Source of the DNA: an uncultured Bacteroidota bacterium
GTDB lineage: Bacteria > Bacteroidota > Bacteroidia > NS11-12g > UBA9320
Reading direction: 5' to 3'
NCBI GenBank assembly: GCA_937124965.1
Contig: CAKZLB010000046.1
Location: 164,776 to 228,775 of the forward strand
Length of the DNA stretch: 64,000 nt
Shown here: in pieces, positions 9,148-19,731 of the stretch
How the letters are laid out: every line of letters starts with the position of its first letter
Numbering within the stretch: the stretch's first letter is position 1
Made by a program: the position numbers and the translations under genes
Notes under the pieces: generated by a model
Seen by the model: only the letters and a program-made list of their open reading frames with translations
The model's database searches: none
What the model was told of the DNA's origin: nothing

Positions 9148-12100
9148 ATGAATATAAAAAATGCCCTTTTGGCTATCTCACTTATCAGTTGCCATTTGAT
9201 AACACACGCTCAAACAGGCTTCAACACTGTAAGGACTATCAATTGGGTCGATTCGTTGCATGATGATGACAAAAAACTTTCTTCCGTTGGTTTTTTTGAA
9301 GGTTGCTTCTTCAACGAGAATAATAATCAGCTCTTTCCAATGTATTTCGAAAGAATTCCTATTTCGAACCCGAACTCAAGAGTTCGACTAACCATATTAA
9401 GTTCTGAAAAAGCACCTTTCAACAATCAAAGCGACAATATAAAACGTACTATCTCGCTAAAGCAATTTGTTACCTATACTCAAGGAAAACCCATATTAAA
9501 TATTGAGTTTTCTCCTTTATTCTTGTCAAACAATCGAACAGTCGAACGACTAAAATCTTTTTCCTACAGCGTTTACACCGAAAATCAATCCAATCAACCT
9601 TCAAAACTTAAGAAAGCAACCACGTTTAAAACAACCAGTGTTTTGAATCAAGGCGATTGGTTTAGATTTTCTATTACTAATGATGGATTGTATAAAATAA
9701 CAGGAGCGCAACTGAAAGCATCAGGTGCAAATCTATCGGGTATCGGAGCTAAAACTATTAAAGTTTTCGGATTTCAAGGTGGACCTTTACCTGAAGACAT
9801 TCCTACTGAACGTCATGATGACTTAATTGAGCTACCTGTTGAATTAGTTGATGCAAACGGAAACAATCAATTTGATGATCAAGATTTTGTTCGGTTTTAT
9901 GCAGAAGGAGCAAATACGTATAATTTCACAAACAACCGCTTTGTGCACGAACAGAATGTTTACTCAACCAAGGCGTACATATATATCACATTTGGAGGGT
10001 CTAACGCGAAACAATTATCTAATTACCCATCTGGATCTGGAAGTTCCTTCGAGAAAGATCTAGACTTCTTTTACGATTTGATTCATCGAGAAAAAGAAGA
10101 GGTGAATTTGATTCAAAGCGGACGCCATTGGTACGGTGATGAATTCAGAGTAGAAAAGACGAAAGTATTCACTCACAATTTTTCAGATGTAAAAACGAGC
10201 CTTCCTGCCATCCTATCGCATCGTTTTGTTGGTAGATCTATAAAACAAAGCGCCTCATGTGTTTTGTCGGTTAACGGACAACCTTGGCACGATATGTTCA
10301 TCTCGAGTGTTCCAGGCGACTATGACGAAACATTTGGTCAAATTCTGGCTAAAAATGATTCGTTTAATTTAACCTCAAACACGGTTTCACTTAGATACCA
10401 ATATAATATTGGAGGTGAAGGCAACGGATGGATAGATTTTTACTCTTTATCGGTTCCTGTGAAACTGCAATTGACTGGAAACCAAAAGATTGTACGGTCT
10501 TCGGAAAGTCAGAAATATAACTCTACACAGTTTTCTTTTTCTGGATCGGATTATACTATTTGGAACGTAACCGATATCTCAACAAGCGGATTGCAACAGA
10601 CTTTTACAGATGGGAATTTCAGAAGGGCGATACTTTCAAACAATAAAACTCCTCAACAATTTGTACTGTTCAAACCTGGCTCAGAAGCCATTCCTGAATT
10701 TGACAGCAAGGTTGAAAATCAAAACCTTCATCAAGTGATTGACGTAGACTTTATTATCATCTCTCATTCTTCATTTCTTGCTGAATCAGAGAGATTAGCG
10801 TCACTTCATCGAAAAGAATACAACCAGAATGTGTTGGTTGTTGATTGCAAAAAGATATATCATGAGTTCTCTGGGGGTAGACAAGACCCAGTTGCTATTA
10901 GAGAGTTCATACGTATGCATTACTCAAGAGGTTTAAACAGTGGTACTCCTCTAGAAAATGTGCTACTGATGGGTGATGGAAGTTATGATTACCTTAATCG
11001 AATTGAAGGTAACACCAATTTTATACCGACATTTCAAAGTAGAAACACTACCAACCCTGTAAATTCTTATTCTTCGGACGACTTCTATGCAATTTTAGAT
11101 GATACCGAAGGATACTACGACATTAGTTTGTCGCCCGAAGATATTGATATAGGAGTCGGTCGAATACCATGTCGAAGTGTGGAGCAAGCAAAGACAATGG
11201 TTGATAAAATAATACGATATCATGATCCTGTGACGTTTGGAGACTGGCAAAATACCCTAACCTTTTTAGGAGATGATGAAGATGGTAGCAGACACTTGGA
11301 CGACTCGGAGACTATGACAAAGTACGTAAGAGACCAAGAACCTGTTTTTAACATTAACAAAATATATCTAGATGCCTATCAACAAGAAAGCTTTGGAAGT
11401 GGTGAGAAGTATCCAGATGTAAATGTCGCAGTAACGAAAGCCTTTGAAAAAGGCACTTTAGTATTCAATTACTTAGGGCATGGCGGAACGAGTGGAATGG
11501 CTCATGAAAGGGTTGTTACTAGAGATGAAATTCGGTCTTGGAATAATTTCAATCAGCTGCCACTAATGGTTACTGCCACGTGTGAGTTGAGTCGTTTTGA
11601 TGACCCAGCACAAGACTCTCCTGGAGAACTGATGCTCTTTAATCAAAATGGAGGCGCTATTGGATTAGTAACTACAATGCGTTTGGTTCAAATTTCATTA
11701 AACACAAATCTTAGTCGTCAGATTTGGAACGACAACCTTGTTAACTTGACTAATGGTCCTAAAGATCTTGGAACTTTCTTCAGAGACACCAAAAATGCTA
11801 CACAGCGAGATGTTAATCAACGAAATTTTTCATTGCTTGCAGATCCTGCAATGGAGTTAGCGATTCCTAAATATGAAGTTATTACAACTCACATCAACGA
11901 TTCAATTATCGGGTCTCAGTTGGTTGACTCATTAAAGGCTTTCGCTCAAATAAAGTTAAAAGGTGAGGTTCGAAAACCAGATAACACGTTAGCTTCTGAC
12001 TTTAACGGTTTTGTCTATCCAACGATATTTGACAAGTTTTTGAACTATCAATCCTTGGGTAACGATGAGACAAGTTACATCCGAACATATCAACTCCAAA

Positions 12101-12960
12101 ACAGCGTTTTATATCGAGGAAAAGTCTCTGTAACTAACGGCAAATTTTCATTTCAATTTGTAGTTCCAAAAGACATTTCATACAATTTCGGAGCTGGTAA
12201 AATATCTTATTTTGCAGACAACGGAGTAATTGACGCTCACGGTTATGACACCTCGATTATAGTTGGAGGATCAATCACCGATGTTGCTGATGACCAAATT
12301 GGGCCAAATGTGGAGTTGCTTTTGGACGATGAAAGTTGGGTCTTTGGCGGTACAACAAACTCGTCTCCTTTGTTAATAGCAAAGGTGTTTGATCAAAATG
12401 GGATTAACACAGTAGGTAATGGAATAGGAAGAGACATTACGGCAATAATTGATGCTGGTACAGAAGACGAACAAATAATTGTACTGAATGACTTCTACCA
12501 GTCAAAACTGGACTCCTACCAAGAAGGAGAAATACGGTATCAAATGGAGGGGATTAGCCCAGGGAAACACACACTAAAAGTTCGAGTTTGGGATGTTTAT
12601 AATAATGCATCGGAAGATGAAACTGAATTTATAGTTGCAAGCGATGAAAACCTTGCTCTGAATCATGTTCTCAATTTCCCCAACCCGTTCACGTCAAGTA
12701 CTGTTTTTCATTTCGACCATAACAAATCTGGAATGCAGATGGATGTGCTAATTCAGGTGGTCACAACAACAGGACGAATTGTTAAAACATTTCATTACTC
12801 ATCGACAACGGCCAGTAGTCACTTCGATCACATCACTTGGGACGGTAAGGACGAATTTGGAGATCAATTAGCAAGAGGTGTTTACCTGTATAAGCTCACT
12901 GTAAAAACAGAAGATGGTGACAAAGCGGACGTTACACAGAAATTGGTTATCTTAAAATAG
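9148..12960 (+). CDS. porU: Type IX secretion system sortase PorU
   Basis: PorU is the surface C25-family cysteine protease that removes the C-terminal sorting domain of T9SS cargo and attaches it to lipopolysaccharide. The 1270-residue sequence starts with a signal peptide (MNIKNALLAISLISCHLITH). The gingipain-type catalytic pair is visible as YLGHGG (His778) and TATCELS (Cys812). The C-terminal 90 residues (NFPNPFTSSTVFHF to GVYLYKLTVKTEDG) are a FlgD-like/T9SS-type end domain, as is usual in PorU. It is followed by porV, its membrane partner, after 65 bases. The length fits flavobacterial PorU. Confidence 0.95.
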   Translation: MNIKNALLAISLISCHLITHAQTGFNTVRTINWVDSLHDDDKKLSSVGFFEGCFFNENNNQLFPMYFERIPISNPNSRVRLTILSSEKAPFNNQSDNIKRTISLKQFVTYTQGKPILNIEFSPLFLSNNRTVERLKSFSYSVYTENQSNQPSKLKKATTFKTTSVLNQGDWFRFSITNDGLYKITGAQLKASGANLSGIGAKTIKVFGFQGGPLPEDIPTERHDDLIELPVELVDANGNNQFDDQDFVRFYAEGANTYNFTNNRFVHEQNVYSTKAYIYITFGGSNAKQLSNYPSGSGSSFEKDLDFFYDLIHREKEEVNLIQSGRHWYGDEFRVEKTKVFTHNFSDVKTSLPAILSHRFVGRSIKQSASCVLSVNGQPWHDMFISSVPGDYDETFGQILAKNDSFNLTSNTVSLRYQYNIGGEGNGWIDFYSLSVPVKLQLTGNQKIVRSSESQKYNSTQFSFSGSDYTIWNVTDISTSGLQQTFTDGNFRRAILSNNKTPQQFVLFKPGSEAIPEFDSKVENQNLHQVIDVDFIIISHSSFLAESERLASLHRKEYNQNVLVVDCKKIYHEFSGGRQDPVAIREFIRMHYSRGLNSGTPLENVLLMGDGSYDYLNRIEGNTNFIPTFQSRNTTNPVNSYSSDDFYAILDDTEGYYDISLSPEDIDIGVGRIPCRSVEQAKTMVDKIIRYHDPVTFGDWQNTLTFLGDDEDGSRHLDDSETMTKYVRDQEPVFNINKIYLDAYQQESFGSGEKYPDVNVAVTKAFEKGTLVFNYLGHGGTSGMAHERVVTRDEIRSWNNFNQLPLMVTATCELSRFDDPAQDSPGELMLFNQNGGAIGLVTTMRLVQISLNTNLSRQIWNDNLVNLTNGPKDLGTFFRDTKNATQRDVNQRNFSLLADPAMELAIPKYEVITTHINDSIIGSQLVDSLKAFAQIKLKGEVRKPDNTLASDFNGFVYPTIFDKFLNYQSLGNDETSYIRTYQLQNSVLYRGKVSVTNGKFSFQFVVPKDISYNFGAGKISYFADNGVIDAHGYDTSIIVGGSITDVADDQIGPNVELLLDDESWVFGGTTNSSPLLIAKVFDQNGINTVGNGIGRDITAIIDAGTEDEQIIVLNDFYQSKLDSYQEGEIRYQMEGISPGKHTLKVRVWDVYNNASEDETEFIVASDENLALNHVLNFPNPFTSSTVFHFDHNKSGMQMDVLIQVVTTTGRIVKTFHYSSTTASSHFDHITWDGKDEFGDQLARGVYLYKLTVKTEDGDKADVTQKLVILK

Positions 12961-12980
12961 ATGGTCTCAAAATAAAAATA

Positions 12981-12988
12981 TAAATTTG
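12981..12988 (+). promoter_or_regulatory. -7-like element upstream of porV (TAAATTTG)
   Basis: TAAATTTG fits TAnnTTTG, 37 bases before the porV start, in the short gap after porU. It could allow porV to be transcribed separately from porU. No -33 element is obvious. Confidence 0.4.
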
Positions 12989-13025
12989 CCTTTAGCGTTA
13001 TAATTTAACTAAAAACGTATTTATA

Positions 13026-14270
13026 GTGAAAGTAACAAGTAAAGTAAAATCGTATATCGTAGCAAGTGCACTGCTACTATCAAGTCACCTCGTCTTTGCT
13101 CAAGGTGGTTTACAAACTGAAGAAAATTTACTAGGTCAATTAAATACCATTACTACTGCGGTACCTTTTCTAACCATTACACCTGACGCTCGTGCAGCAG
13201 GTATGGGCGATATTGGAGTGGCAACATCACCAGACGCTAATGGCGCACATTGGAATCCAGGAAAAATGGCTTTTATTGAAGATGATGCCGGGTTATCTTT
13301 AGGTGCGGCTCCATGGTTAAAGAGATTAGTTCCTGATATTTGGTTTTACTATTTGTCTGGTTACGCTAAAGTAGGTGACAAAAAACGAAGTACTGTTGCT
13401 GCTTCTTTACGATACTTCTCTCTAGGTAATATTCAATTTACGGACGAGTTTGGCAACCCACAGGGAAGTGATGAACCGAAAGAGTTTGCTTTTGATCTTT
13501 CTTATTCTCTTCAACTTTCAAAGAAATTCTCCTTAGGGATTTCAACTAGGTATATTAATAGCCGTTTGGTTAGCACAAGAGCATCTAATCAAAATGTTCA
13601 ACCAGGTCAAGCTGTTGCAGGTGATATTGGTGCGTATTATAAAGATGAAATTGAAATTTCCGATCGAGATTGGAAATTTTCTTTGGGTGCGAGTATTACA
13701 AACATGGGGTCTAAAATTACGTACACGAACGACGCAAATAGAGATTTTATCCCTGTTAACTTAAGACTTGGAACTTTTTGGGAAACAGAAATTGATGAGC
13801 ATAACAAAATTGGTTTCGGTATTGACTTTAATAAATTAATGGTACCAACTCCACAACCGATTTACCTTAAAGGTGATAGCGGAAATGATACGTTAATTGA
13901 TAATACACGTCAAATTATCGGTTGGGAAACTTCCGATGCTCCTCCGATTTCAGGTATGTTCTCTTCGTTTGGAGATGCTCCAGGAGGATTTCAAGAAGAA
14001 ATGAATGAAGTAATTACAAACATTGGAATCGAATACTGGTACGAAGAGAGTTTTGCAATTCGTGCAGGTTATTTTAATGAAGCAGAAACCAAAGGTGGAA
14101 GAAAATACCTAACTCTTGGTGCAGGTATACACTACAACGTTTTTGGGTTAGACATTTCTTATTTAATGCCATTCAAAACTCAACATCCATTACAAAACAC
14201 AATACGATTTACCTTGCTATTTGATATGGATGCATTTACGAAACAAAATAGTGCACCTGCAACAAGGTAA
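13026..14270 (+). CDS. porV: T9SS outer-membrane protein PorV (LptO)
   Basis: PorV is a 14-stranded FadL-like barrel that shuttles secreted cargo from the SprA translocon to the PorU sortase. The 414-residue protein has a signal peptide (about residues 1-25, ending VFAQG) and the family hallmark FLTITPDARAAGMGDIGVAT (about 48-67) followed by SPDANGAHWNPGKMAF. The barrel strands then continue to an aromatic C-terminal region. The start codon is GTG at 13026; no ATG fits the signal peptide. Adjacency to porU supports the call. Confidence 0.95.
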   Translation: MKVTSKVKSYIVASALLLSSHLVFAQGGLQTEENLLGQLNTITTAVPFLTITPDARAAGMGDIGVATSPDANGAHWNPGKMAFIEDDAGLSLGAAPWLKRLVPDIWFYYLSGYAKVGDKKRSTVAASLRYFSLGNIQFTDEFGNPQGSDEPKEFAFDLSYSLQLSKKFSLGISTRYINSRLVSTRASNQNVQPGQAVAGDIGAYYKDEIEISDRDWKFSLGASITNMGSKITYTNDANRDFIPVNLRLGTFWETEIDEHNKIGFGIDFNKLMVPTPQPIYLKGDSGNDTLIDNTRQIIGWETSDAPPISGMFSSFGDAPGGFQEEMNEVITNIGIEYWYEESFAIRAGYFNEAETKGGRKYLTLGAGIHYNVFGLDISYLMPFKTQHPLQNTIRFTLLFDMDAFTKQNSAPATR

Positions 14271-14290
14271 GATTTTTTTCGGTAAGACAT

Positions 14291-14322
14291 AAAAAAAGGG
14301 CTTCAACAAGAAGCCCTTTTTT
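14291..14322. terminator. Bidirectional terminator between porV and lon
   Basis: A 12-bp stem, AAAAAGGGCTTC / GAAGCCCTTTTT, with a 5-base loop AACAA, has an A-run on the left and a T-run on the right between two convergent genes. Confidence 0.9.
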
Positions 14323-14341
14323 ATTATTGATCGTTTTGCTT

Positions 14342-16813
14342 TTATGAAGTTTCTGTCTTCAGTTCCCAATCTTTAGCGTCGTTAACCTTCTCTTTTGTTA
14401 ACGCCAAATCCAATACATCCAACATATTTCGTACATAGTGGAATGTTAGGTCTTTCACGTATAGTGGTGGAATGTCTTGAATATCTTTTCGATTTGACTC
14501 AGACATCACAATTTCCTTTATTCCCGCTCTTTTAGCAGCAAGGATTTTCTCTTTAATTCCTCCCACCGGCAAAACACGACCACTAAGTGTAATTTCACCA
14601 GTCATTGCCAAATGTGATTTCACCTTCCGTTGTGTTACCATGCTGGCTATTGAGGTAAGGATTGTTATACCAGCAGACGGTCCGTCTTTTGGAACAGCTC
14701 CCGCTGGAAAATGAACGTGAAAATCATATTGGTCAAACAGGTCATAATCAATATCTAAATAGTCGCTATTGGCTTTCAAGTAAGTTAACGCAGTTATTGC
14801 TGACTCCTTCATTACGTCGCCCAACTTACCTGTTAAGGTTAACTTCCCTTTTCCTTTGGTCATAGAGCTTTCTACAAATAAAATCTCCCCTCCAACAGAA
14901 GTCCATGCCAAACCAGTAACTACACCAGCGATATCATTATTTTCGTATTGTTCTTTTTCAATTCGTTGGTTGCCTAGTATTGTCGTTACGTCGCTTGCTG
15001 TAACCTTAGCAACAACTTCTTCATTCCAAACAATCTGTTTTGCTCTAAATCTTGCCAATGAAGCAATTTTTTTCTCCAAGCCTCTAACACCGCTTTCTCT
15101 CGTATACTCGTCGACAACCTTCGCAATGATTGAATCTGACACTTTAAACTGGTTTGCTTTAAGTCCATGCTCCTTGCGTTGTTTTGGAATGAGATACTTC
15201 TTAGCTATTTCTATTTTCTCCTCCAACGTATAACCATTGATTTCAATGATTTCCATTCTATCTAATAATGCAGGCTGTATTGTGTCGAGCCTATTGGCTG
15301 TTGCTACAAACATGATTTTTGATAAATCATAGTCTAGGTCAACATAATTGTCATGGAAAGAGTTGTTTTGCTCAGGATCTAATATTTCTAATAATGCAGA
15401 AGATGGATCACCTCTAAAGTCGTTTCCAATTTTATCGATTTCATCTAAAACAAAAATTGGGTTTGACGTTTGTGCCTTTTTTAGCGATTGAATAATTCGA
15501 CCTGGCATAGCCCCAATATATGTTTTACGATGTCCTCTTAATTCAGACTCATCGTGTAAACCTCCTAACGACATGCGGACATATTTTCTTCCAACTGCTT
15601 TTGCTATCGATTTACCCAAAGATGTTTTACCTACACCAGGAGGGCCATACAAACATAAGATCGGGCTTTTCATATCGCCTTTCAGTTTTAAAACCGCTAA
15701 GTACTCAAGAATTCTGTCTTTTACTTTCTCCAAACCAAAATGATCTTGGTCTAGCGTCTTCTTTGCTCGCTTTAAGTCAAACTTATCTTTAGTGTATTCA
15801 TTCCAGGGTAATTCCAACAGTAACTCAGCATAGTTCAAACTCACAGAATAATCTGGAGCTGCTGGATTTGTGCGTTGAAGTTTATCTAATTCTTTATTAA
15901 ACGCCTTGTTTACCTCTTCATTCCACTTTTTTGTTTTCCCTTTAGCTCTAAGCTTTTCAATTTCAAGATCTGGTGACTCTTGGCCTAACTCTTCTTGAAT
16001 AGCTCGTATTTGCTGATGAAGGAAGTATTCTCTTTGCTGTTTATCTAAGTCAACCTTAACCTTAGATTGTATTTGGGTTTTAAGTTCCAGCATCTGAAGC
16101 TCTTTCGTCAGATGTTCTAAAACCTGTTCTGCTTTAGTTGGTAAACTTTTTAATTCGAGAATTACTTGCTTTTCGGCCAAACCTACATTAAGGTTGGATG
16201 CTATAAAGTTGATTAAGAAATTCGGACTGTCTATATTTTTTAAAGCAAAGTTTGCTTCAGTAGGAATATTCGGAGACAACTCAACTATTTGTGTTGCCAA
16301 CTCTTTTACTGAGCTCATCAAGGCTTTAAAGTTCTTGTCTGACCGAAACTTAGACTCTGGCTCTGCAAGTACTTTTGCTTTAAAATAAGGTTCAGAAGCT
16401 GTGAATTCGTTTATCTTAAACTTTCGTTTGCCTTGAATGATTGCGGTGGTATTCCCATCAGGCATTCGAATCATTTTAACTATATGGGCAACTGTACCAA
16501 TTTGGTGCAAATCTTCAACGCTTGGGTCTTCAATTTTGGAGTCTTTTTGTGAAACCACCCCAATTGTTTTAGTGGTTTTGTACGCATCCTTTATTAATTT
16601 AATGGATTTGTCGCGACCTAGCGTAATCGGGAAAATGACTCCAGGAAATAATACCGTATTACGAAGTGGTAAAATTGGAAGCTCTTCGGGAAATTCCTCT
16701 TTATTCATTTCGTTTTCCTCATCTTGTGTCATTAAAGTCACAAAACCTGGATTGTCGATATCATCTTCGGAATCTACTTGTATAAAATCTTTTGTGTTAT
16801 TAAACATTGTCAA
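14342..16813 (-). CDS. lon: ATP-dependent protease Lon
   Basis: Lon is a cytoplasmic AAA+ serine protease that degrades misfolded and regulatory proteins. The 823 residues contain the N-terminal substrate-binding LON domain (PILPLRNTVLFPGVIFPI from about residue 45), a coiled coil, the AAA+ module with Walker A GPPGVGKT and Walker B FVLDEIDKIG, and the C-terminal protease domain with the Ser/Lys dyad in PKDGPSAGIT and GGIKEKILAAKRAG. The architecture is complete. It is transcribed alone; no TAnnTTTG element is evident upstream. Confidence 0.97.
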   Translation of the reverse strand: MTMFNNTKDFIQVDSEDDIDNPGFVTLMTQDEENEMNKEEFPEELPILPLRNTVLFPGVIFPITLGRDKSIKLIKDAYKTTKTIGVVSQKDSKIEDPSVEDLHQIGTVAHIVKMIRMPDGNTTAIIQGKRKFKINEFTASEPYFKAKVLAEPESKFRSDKNFKALMSSVKELATQIVELSPNIPTEANFALKNIDSPNFLINFIASNLNVGLAEKQVILELKSLPTKAEQVLEHLTKELQMLELKTQIQSKVKVDLDKQQREYFLHQQIRAIQEELGQESPDLEIEKLRAKGKTKKWNEEVNKAFNKELDKLQRTNPAAPDYSVSLNYAELLLELPWNEYTKDKFDLKRAKKTLDQDHFGLEKVKDRILEYLAVLKLKGDMKSPILCLYGPPGVGKTSLGKSIAKAVGRKYVRMSLGGLHDESELRGHRKTYIGAMPGRIIQSLKKAQTSNPIFVLDEIDKIGNDFRGDPSSALLEILDPEQNNSFHDNYVDLDYDLSKIMFVATANRLDTIQPALLDRMEIIEINGYTLEEKIEIAKKYLIPKQRKEHGLKANQFKVSDSIIAKVVDEYTRESGVRGLEKKIASLARFRAKQIVWNEEVVAKVTASDVTTILGNQRIEKEQYENNDIAGVVTGLAWTSVGGEILFVESSMTKGKGKLTLTGKLGDVMKESAITALTYLKANSDYLDIDYDLFDQYDFHVHFPAGAVPKDGPSAGITILTSIASMVTQRKVKSHLAMTGEITLSGRVLPVGGIKEKILAAKRAGIKEIVMSESNRKDIQDIPPLYVKDLTFHYVRNMLDVLDLALTKEKVNDAKDWELKTETS

Positions 16814-16871
16814 TGTGTCAGATAAATAAAATACCTCTAAGGTTCAATGAATTGACAATTGTCGTGCCAGC

Positions 16872-18722
16872 CTAACTAAACAGTTCCCCTTTTTTTGCAA
16901 GTCTTCTGAATAACTCAAAACTTAAAATTGAGACTATACCAAATTGTAACGCCTCAGTCCATTCTTGAAAAATGATTTTACCTGAGCAAAACAACACTGT
17001 ATAAACCATAATTATTCCACAGAACCACGACCCTAATAGATACAAAAGTTTTGAATTGTCAGTTTTCCCAAATGGCTTCCATGCCCCTCTGGGCTTGACT
17101 CTATCAAAAAACACTTGCAATTTCTTTTGATCTGTTGGTTTGGTTAAAAAAGTGACAATCAACCAAGTTATCGTCGTTACTCCAACGGATAGAAGAACAC
17201 CATATGAAAAATCAAAATACCAAATTGAATCTTTAATAGCTGTCAATTGATCTGGGGTGACAGTTTGTTCGAATTGAAATCGTTTGTATTGAATTATACC
17301 ATATACGACAAAAGGTGTAATTGTGGCAGTTATTTCCGACCAAACGTTAATCCTATGCCAATACCACCTCATTATTAAAACTAAACCCAATCCACTTCCA
17401 CATTGGAATATGAATTCCCAAACTCCTGTAATAGTTTTTATTTGAGTAGTAACGAACAAACCAACAGCCATAATTATGAAGGTCATTATACGACTCGTCT
17501 GGACTAACTTCTTATTTTCTGTTTCTTCATTTTCCTTTATAAACGATTCATCCAAAGAGTCTTGTTTCTCTGATATGCTGATTTTTTTCTTTCGAATAAA
17601 AGGAACGTATAAATCATTAACCAAATAGCTCGCACCCCAGTTTAACTGAGTTGAAATAGTACTCATATATGCTCCCAAAAACGCCACGAGCAACATCCCT
17701 TTTAACCCAGTGGGCAGATAATCTTTCATCGCCATAACATATCCAAGCTTTTGATCATCAGGTGATAAATCTGGATACAAAATCAACGCACACAATGCCA
17801 CAATAATCCATGGCCACGGGCGCAGACAAAAATGAGCGATCTGAAAAAACAGGGTGGCATATACCGAGTTCTTTTCATCTTTTGCTGCCATTATACGTTG
17901 TGCAACATAGCCTCCACCACCAGGTTCTGCACCTGGATACCAACTACTCCACCAAAGAACACCTACATATGTTAAAAAAGCAGTAATGGATAAAGCAAAA
18001 TGTTTCCCCACTTCTGCGCCTCCTACTTGAGGAAAAAATGCAAATGCAGACTTTGGTAGTTTTTCTTTTAGCCCTACTATTCCTCCAACTTCTTCTGCAT
18101 TTAAAACTAAAACAGCTAATATGATACAACCCACTATTGCGATAATAAATTGAAATGCATCAGTAACAGCAATACCCTTTAGGCCTGAAATAGAAGAGTA
18201 CGCAAAAACAAATACCATGGCTATTGCAGTTATTATATACAAGGTATTTCCATGCACATCAAAAAACACCTCCATTAAAGCCATAAATGCAATATTTACC
18301 CATGCAATGATCATCGCATTAATAAACATCCCGAGGTAAATAGATTTAAATCCTCGTAAAAAATGAGCCGCCTTACCACTATAACGAATACTAATAAACT
18401 CGACTTCCGTTAAAACCCCTGACCTTCGCCAAAGCCGCGTAAAGAAAACTGTTGTAAGAAGTCCACCAGCAAGACCATTCCACCAAAGCCAGTTCTTTGA
18501 AATTCCACCTTGAGCTACTAATTCTGTAACAGCCAAAGGAGTATCCGCCGCAAATGTCGTAGCAACCATACTCAAACCAGCTAAATACCAAGGCATGTTT
18601 CGGCCTCCAAGAAAAAAACCAGACAGTCCTGATTCTCCAAGTTTTTTATATCGAAAACTAATGCCTATTGAAAATGCAAAAAATGCGATAATTATTAACC
18701 AATCAATCCACCCTAAATCCAT
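16872..18722 (-). CDS. Sodium:solute symporter family protein
   Basis: A 616-residue integral membrane transporter of the SSS family, with about 13-15 hydrophobic segments. SSS signatures include FFLGGRNMPWYLAGLSMVAT and FAADTPLAVTELVAQGG near the N-terminus and a long central loop with the charged stretch KKKISISEKQDSLDE. The ATG at 18722 (MDLGWIDWLIII) is preferred over an upstream in-frame Met at 18755 because it starts immediately before the first membrane helix. The substrate cannot be inferred from sequence; sugars, amino acids and other organic solutes are all possible in this family. Confidence 0.88.
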   Translation of the reverse strand: MDLGWIDWLIIIAFFAFSIGISFRYKKLGESGLSGFFLGGRNMPWYLAGLSMVATTFAADTPLAVTELVAQGGISKNWLWWNGLAGGLLTTVFFTRLWRRSGVLTEVEFISIRYSGKAAHFLRGFKSIYLGMFINAMIIAWVNIAFMALMEVFFDVHGNTLYIITAIAMVFVFAYSSISGLKGIAVTDAFQFIIAIVGCIILAVLVLNAEEVGGIVGLKEKLPKSAFAFFPQVGGAEVGKHFALSITAFLTYVGVLWWSSWYPGAEPGGGGYVAQRIMAAKDEKNSVYATLFFQIAHFCLRPWPWIIVALCALILYPDLSPDDQKLGYVMAMKDYLPTGLKGMLLVAFLGAYMSTISTQLNWGASYLVNDLYVPFIRKKKISISEKQDSLDESFIKENEETENKKLVQTSRIMTFIIMAVGLFVTTQIKTITGVWEFIFQCGSGLGLVLIMRWYWHRINVWSEITATITPFVVYGIIQYKRFQFEQTVTPDQLTAIKDSIWYFDFSYGVLLSVGVTTITWLIVTFLTKPTDQKKLQVFFDRVKPRGAWKPFGKTDNSKLLYLLGSWFCGIIMVYTVLFCSGKIIFQEWTEALQFGIVSILSFELFRRLAKKGELFS

Positions 18723-18782
18723 TGAAACATGTAATAAATAAGTAAGTTTGAGCAATTACATAAATTTTTCTTTTCTGTAATG

Positions 18783-18790
18783 TATCTTTG
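18783..18790 (+). promoter_or_regulatory. -7 element for the 18815 lipoprotein gene (TATCTTTG)
   Basis: TATCTTTG matches TAnnTTTG 24 bases upstream of the ATG and is followed by an AT-rich leader of about 20 nt. Confidence 0.6.
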
Positions 18791-18814
18791 CGCAAAACTT
18801 ATAGACATTAAATA

Positions 18815-19711
18815 ATGAAAAACGTTAAATTCAAATTATTATTAGCTTTAGTTGCATTTGGTTCGGTGACATTTACTGCATGTAATCCAGATGAAACAGT
18901 TGAACCTACAAAACCTCAATTAAACTTCTTAGCTGGAGCAGGTTATGTATCTGGCGACGGGGATATCGTTGCAGGTTCAGACTTTACAGTTGGTTTAAGT
19001 GCTAGTCACGAAAGTAAAATTGAAACTTTAAAGGTAACGGTTAGTTACGATGGTGGAACAGAGGTAGCTCCATTAAACTGTACTCTTTGCGACACAACTT
19101 TTGGTGAAAAAACGTTCACAATTGATTTCACAAACACAGTTGAAAACAAACCTGGAACTGAAACTTGGAACTTTACTATCGCAGATAAAGATGGTAATTC
19201 TACAACGAAATCTATCACGTTAAATAGAACTTCAGCTCCGAAGGCTGTAAGAAAAATCGACATCACTTTAGGAAATCAAAAAGCTGCTAGTGTTGGTTCT
19301 ACATTAAACATGGAAGATATGTCAGTAAACTTACTTGCTGCAGCTAGAACTAATTCTGAAATGATGGATTTGATTTATGTTGTTGATGACAATGGATCTT
19401 CTTACTTAGGTGCTCCAAGTTCTGATGATGTTGATGCTTTACTTACAACTTCAGATTGGACAACTCGTAACAAAACTGAAATTAGAGTAACGAATATTAC
19501 TGTTGGACAATTTGGATCAATGACTGATTCTAAAGAATTACTTGCAGAATACAATAGCTCGGAAGCAACAACACAATATGCTGAAATCAAATCAGGAGAT
19601 ATTGTTTTTGTAAATCCAGTAAGTGCTAATGGTAAATTTGCATTAATTAAAATTAACTCAATTGGTCTTGACAACACAATGGCTGTTGAAGTTCTTGTTG
19701 AAGATCAATAA
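18815..19711 (+). CDS. Hypothetical lipoprotein
   Basis: A 298-residue secreted lipoprotein of unknown function. The signal peptide ends in the lipobox TFTAC, with lipidated Cys23, followed by NPDETVEPTKP. The mature protein is rich in Thr, Ser, Val and Asn, with two probable beta-sandwich (Ig-like) segments: about residues 35-125, including GTETWNFTIADKDGNSTTKS, and about 140-298. I recognise no catalytic motif. It has its own -7 promoter element and a strong terminator, so it is a single-gene unit. Surface or periplasmic binding is a guess from composition only. Confidence 0.8.
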   Translation: MKNVKFKLLLALVAFGSVTFTACNPDETVEPTKPQLNFLAGAGYVSGDGDIVAGSDFTVGLSASHESKIETLKVTVSYDGGTEVAPLNCTLCDTTFGEKTFTIDFTNTVENKPGTETWNFTIADKDGNSTTKSITLNRTSAPKAVRKIDITLGNQKAASVGSTLNMEDMSVNLLAAARTNSEMMDLIYVVDDNGSSYLGAPSSDDVDALLTTSDWTTRNKTEIRVTNITVGQFGSMTDSKELLAEYNSSEATTQYAEIKSGDIVFVNPVSANGKFALIKINSIGLDNTMAVEVLVEDQ

Positions 19712-19731
19712 ATAAAAATTTTATTTATAAG

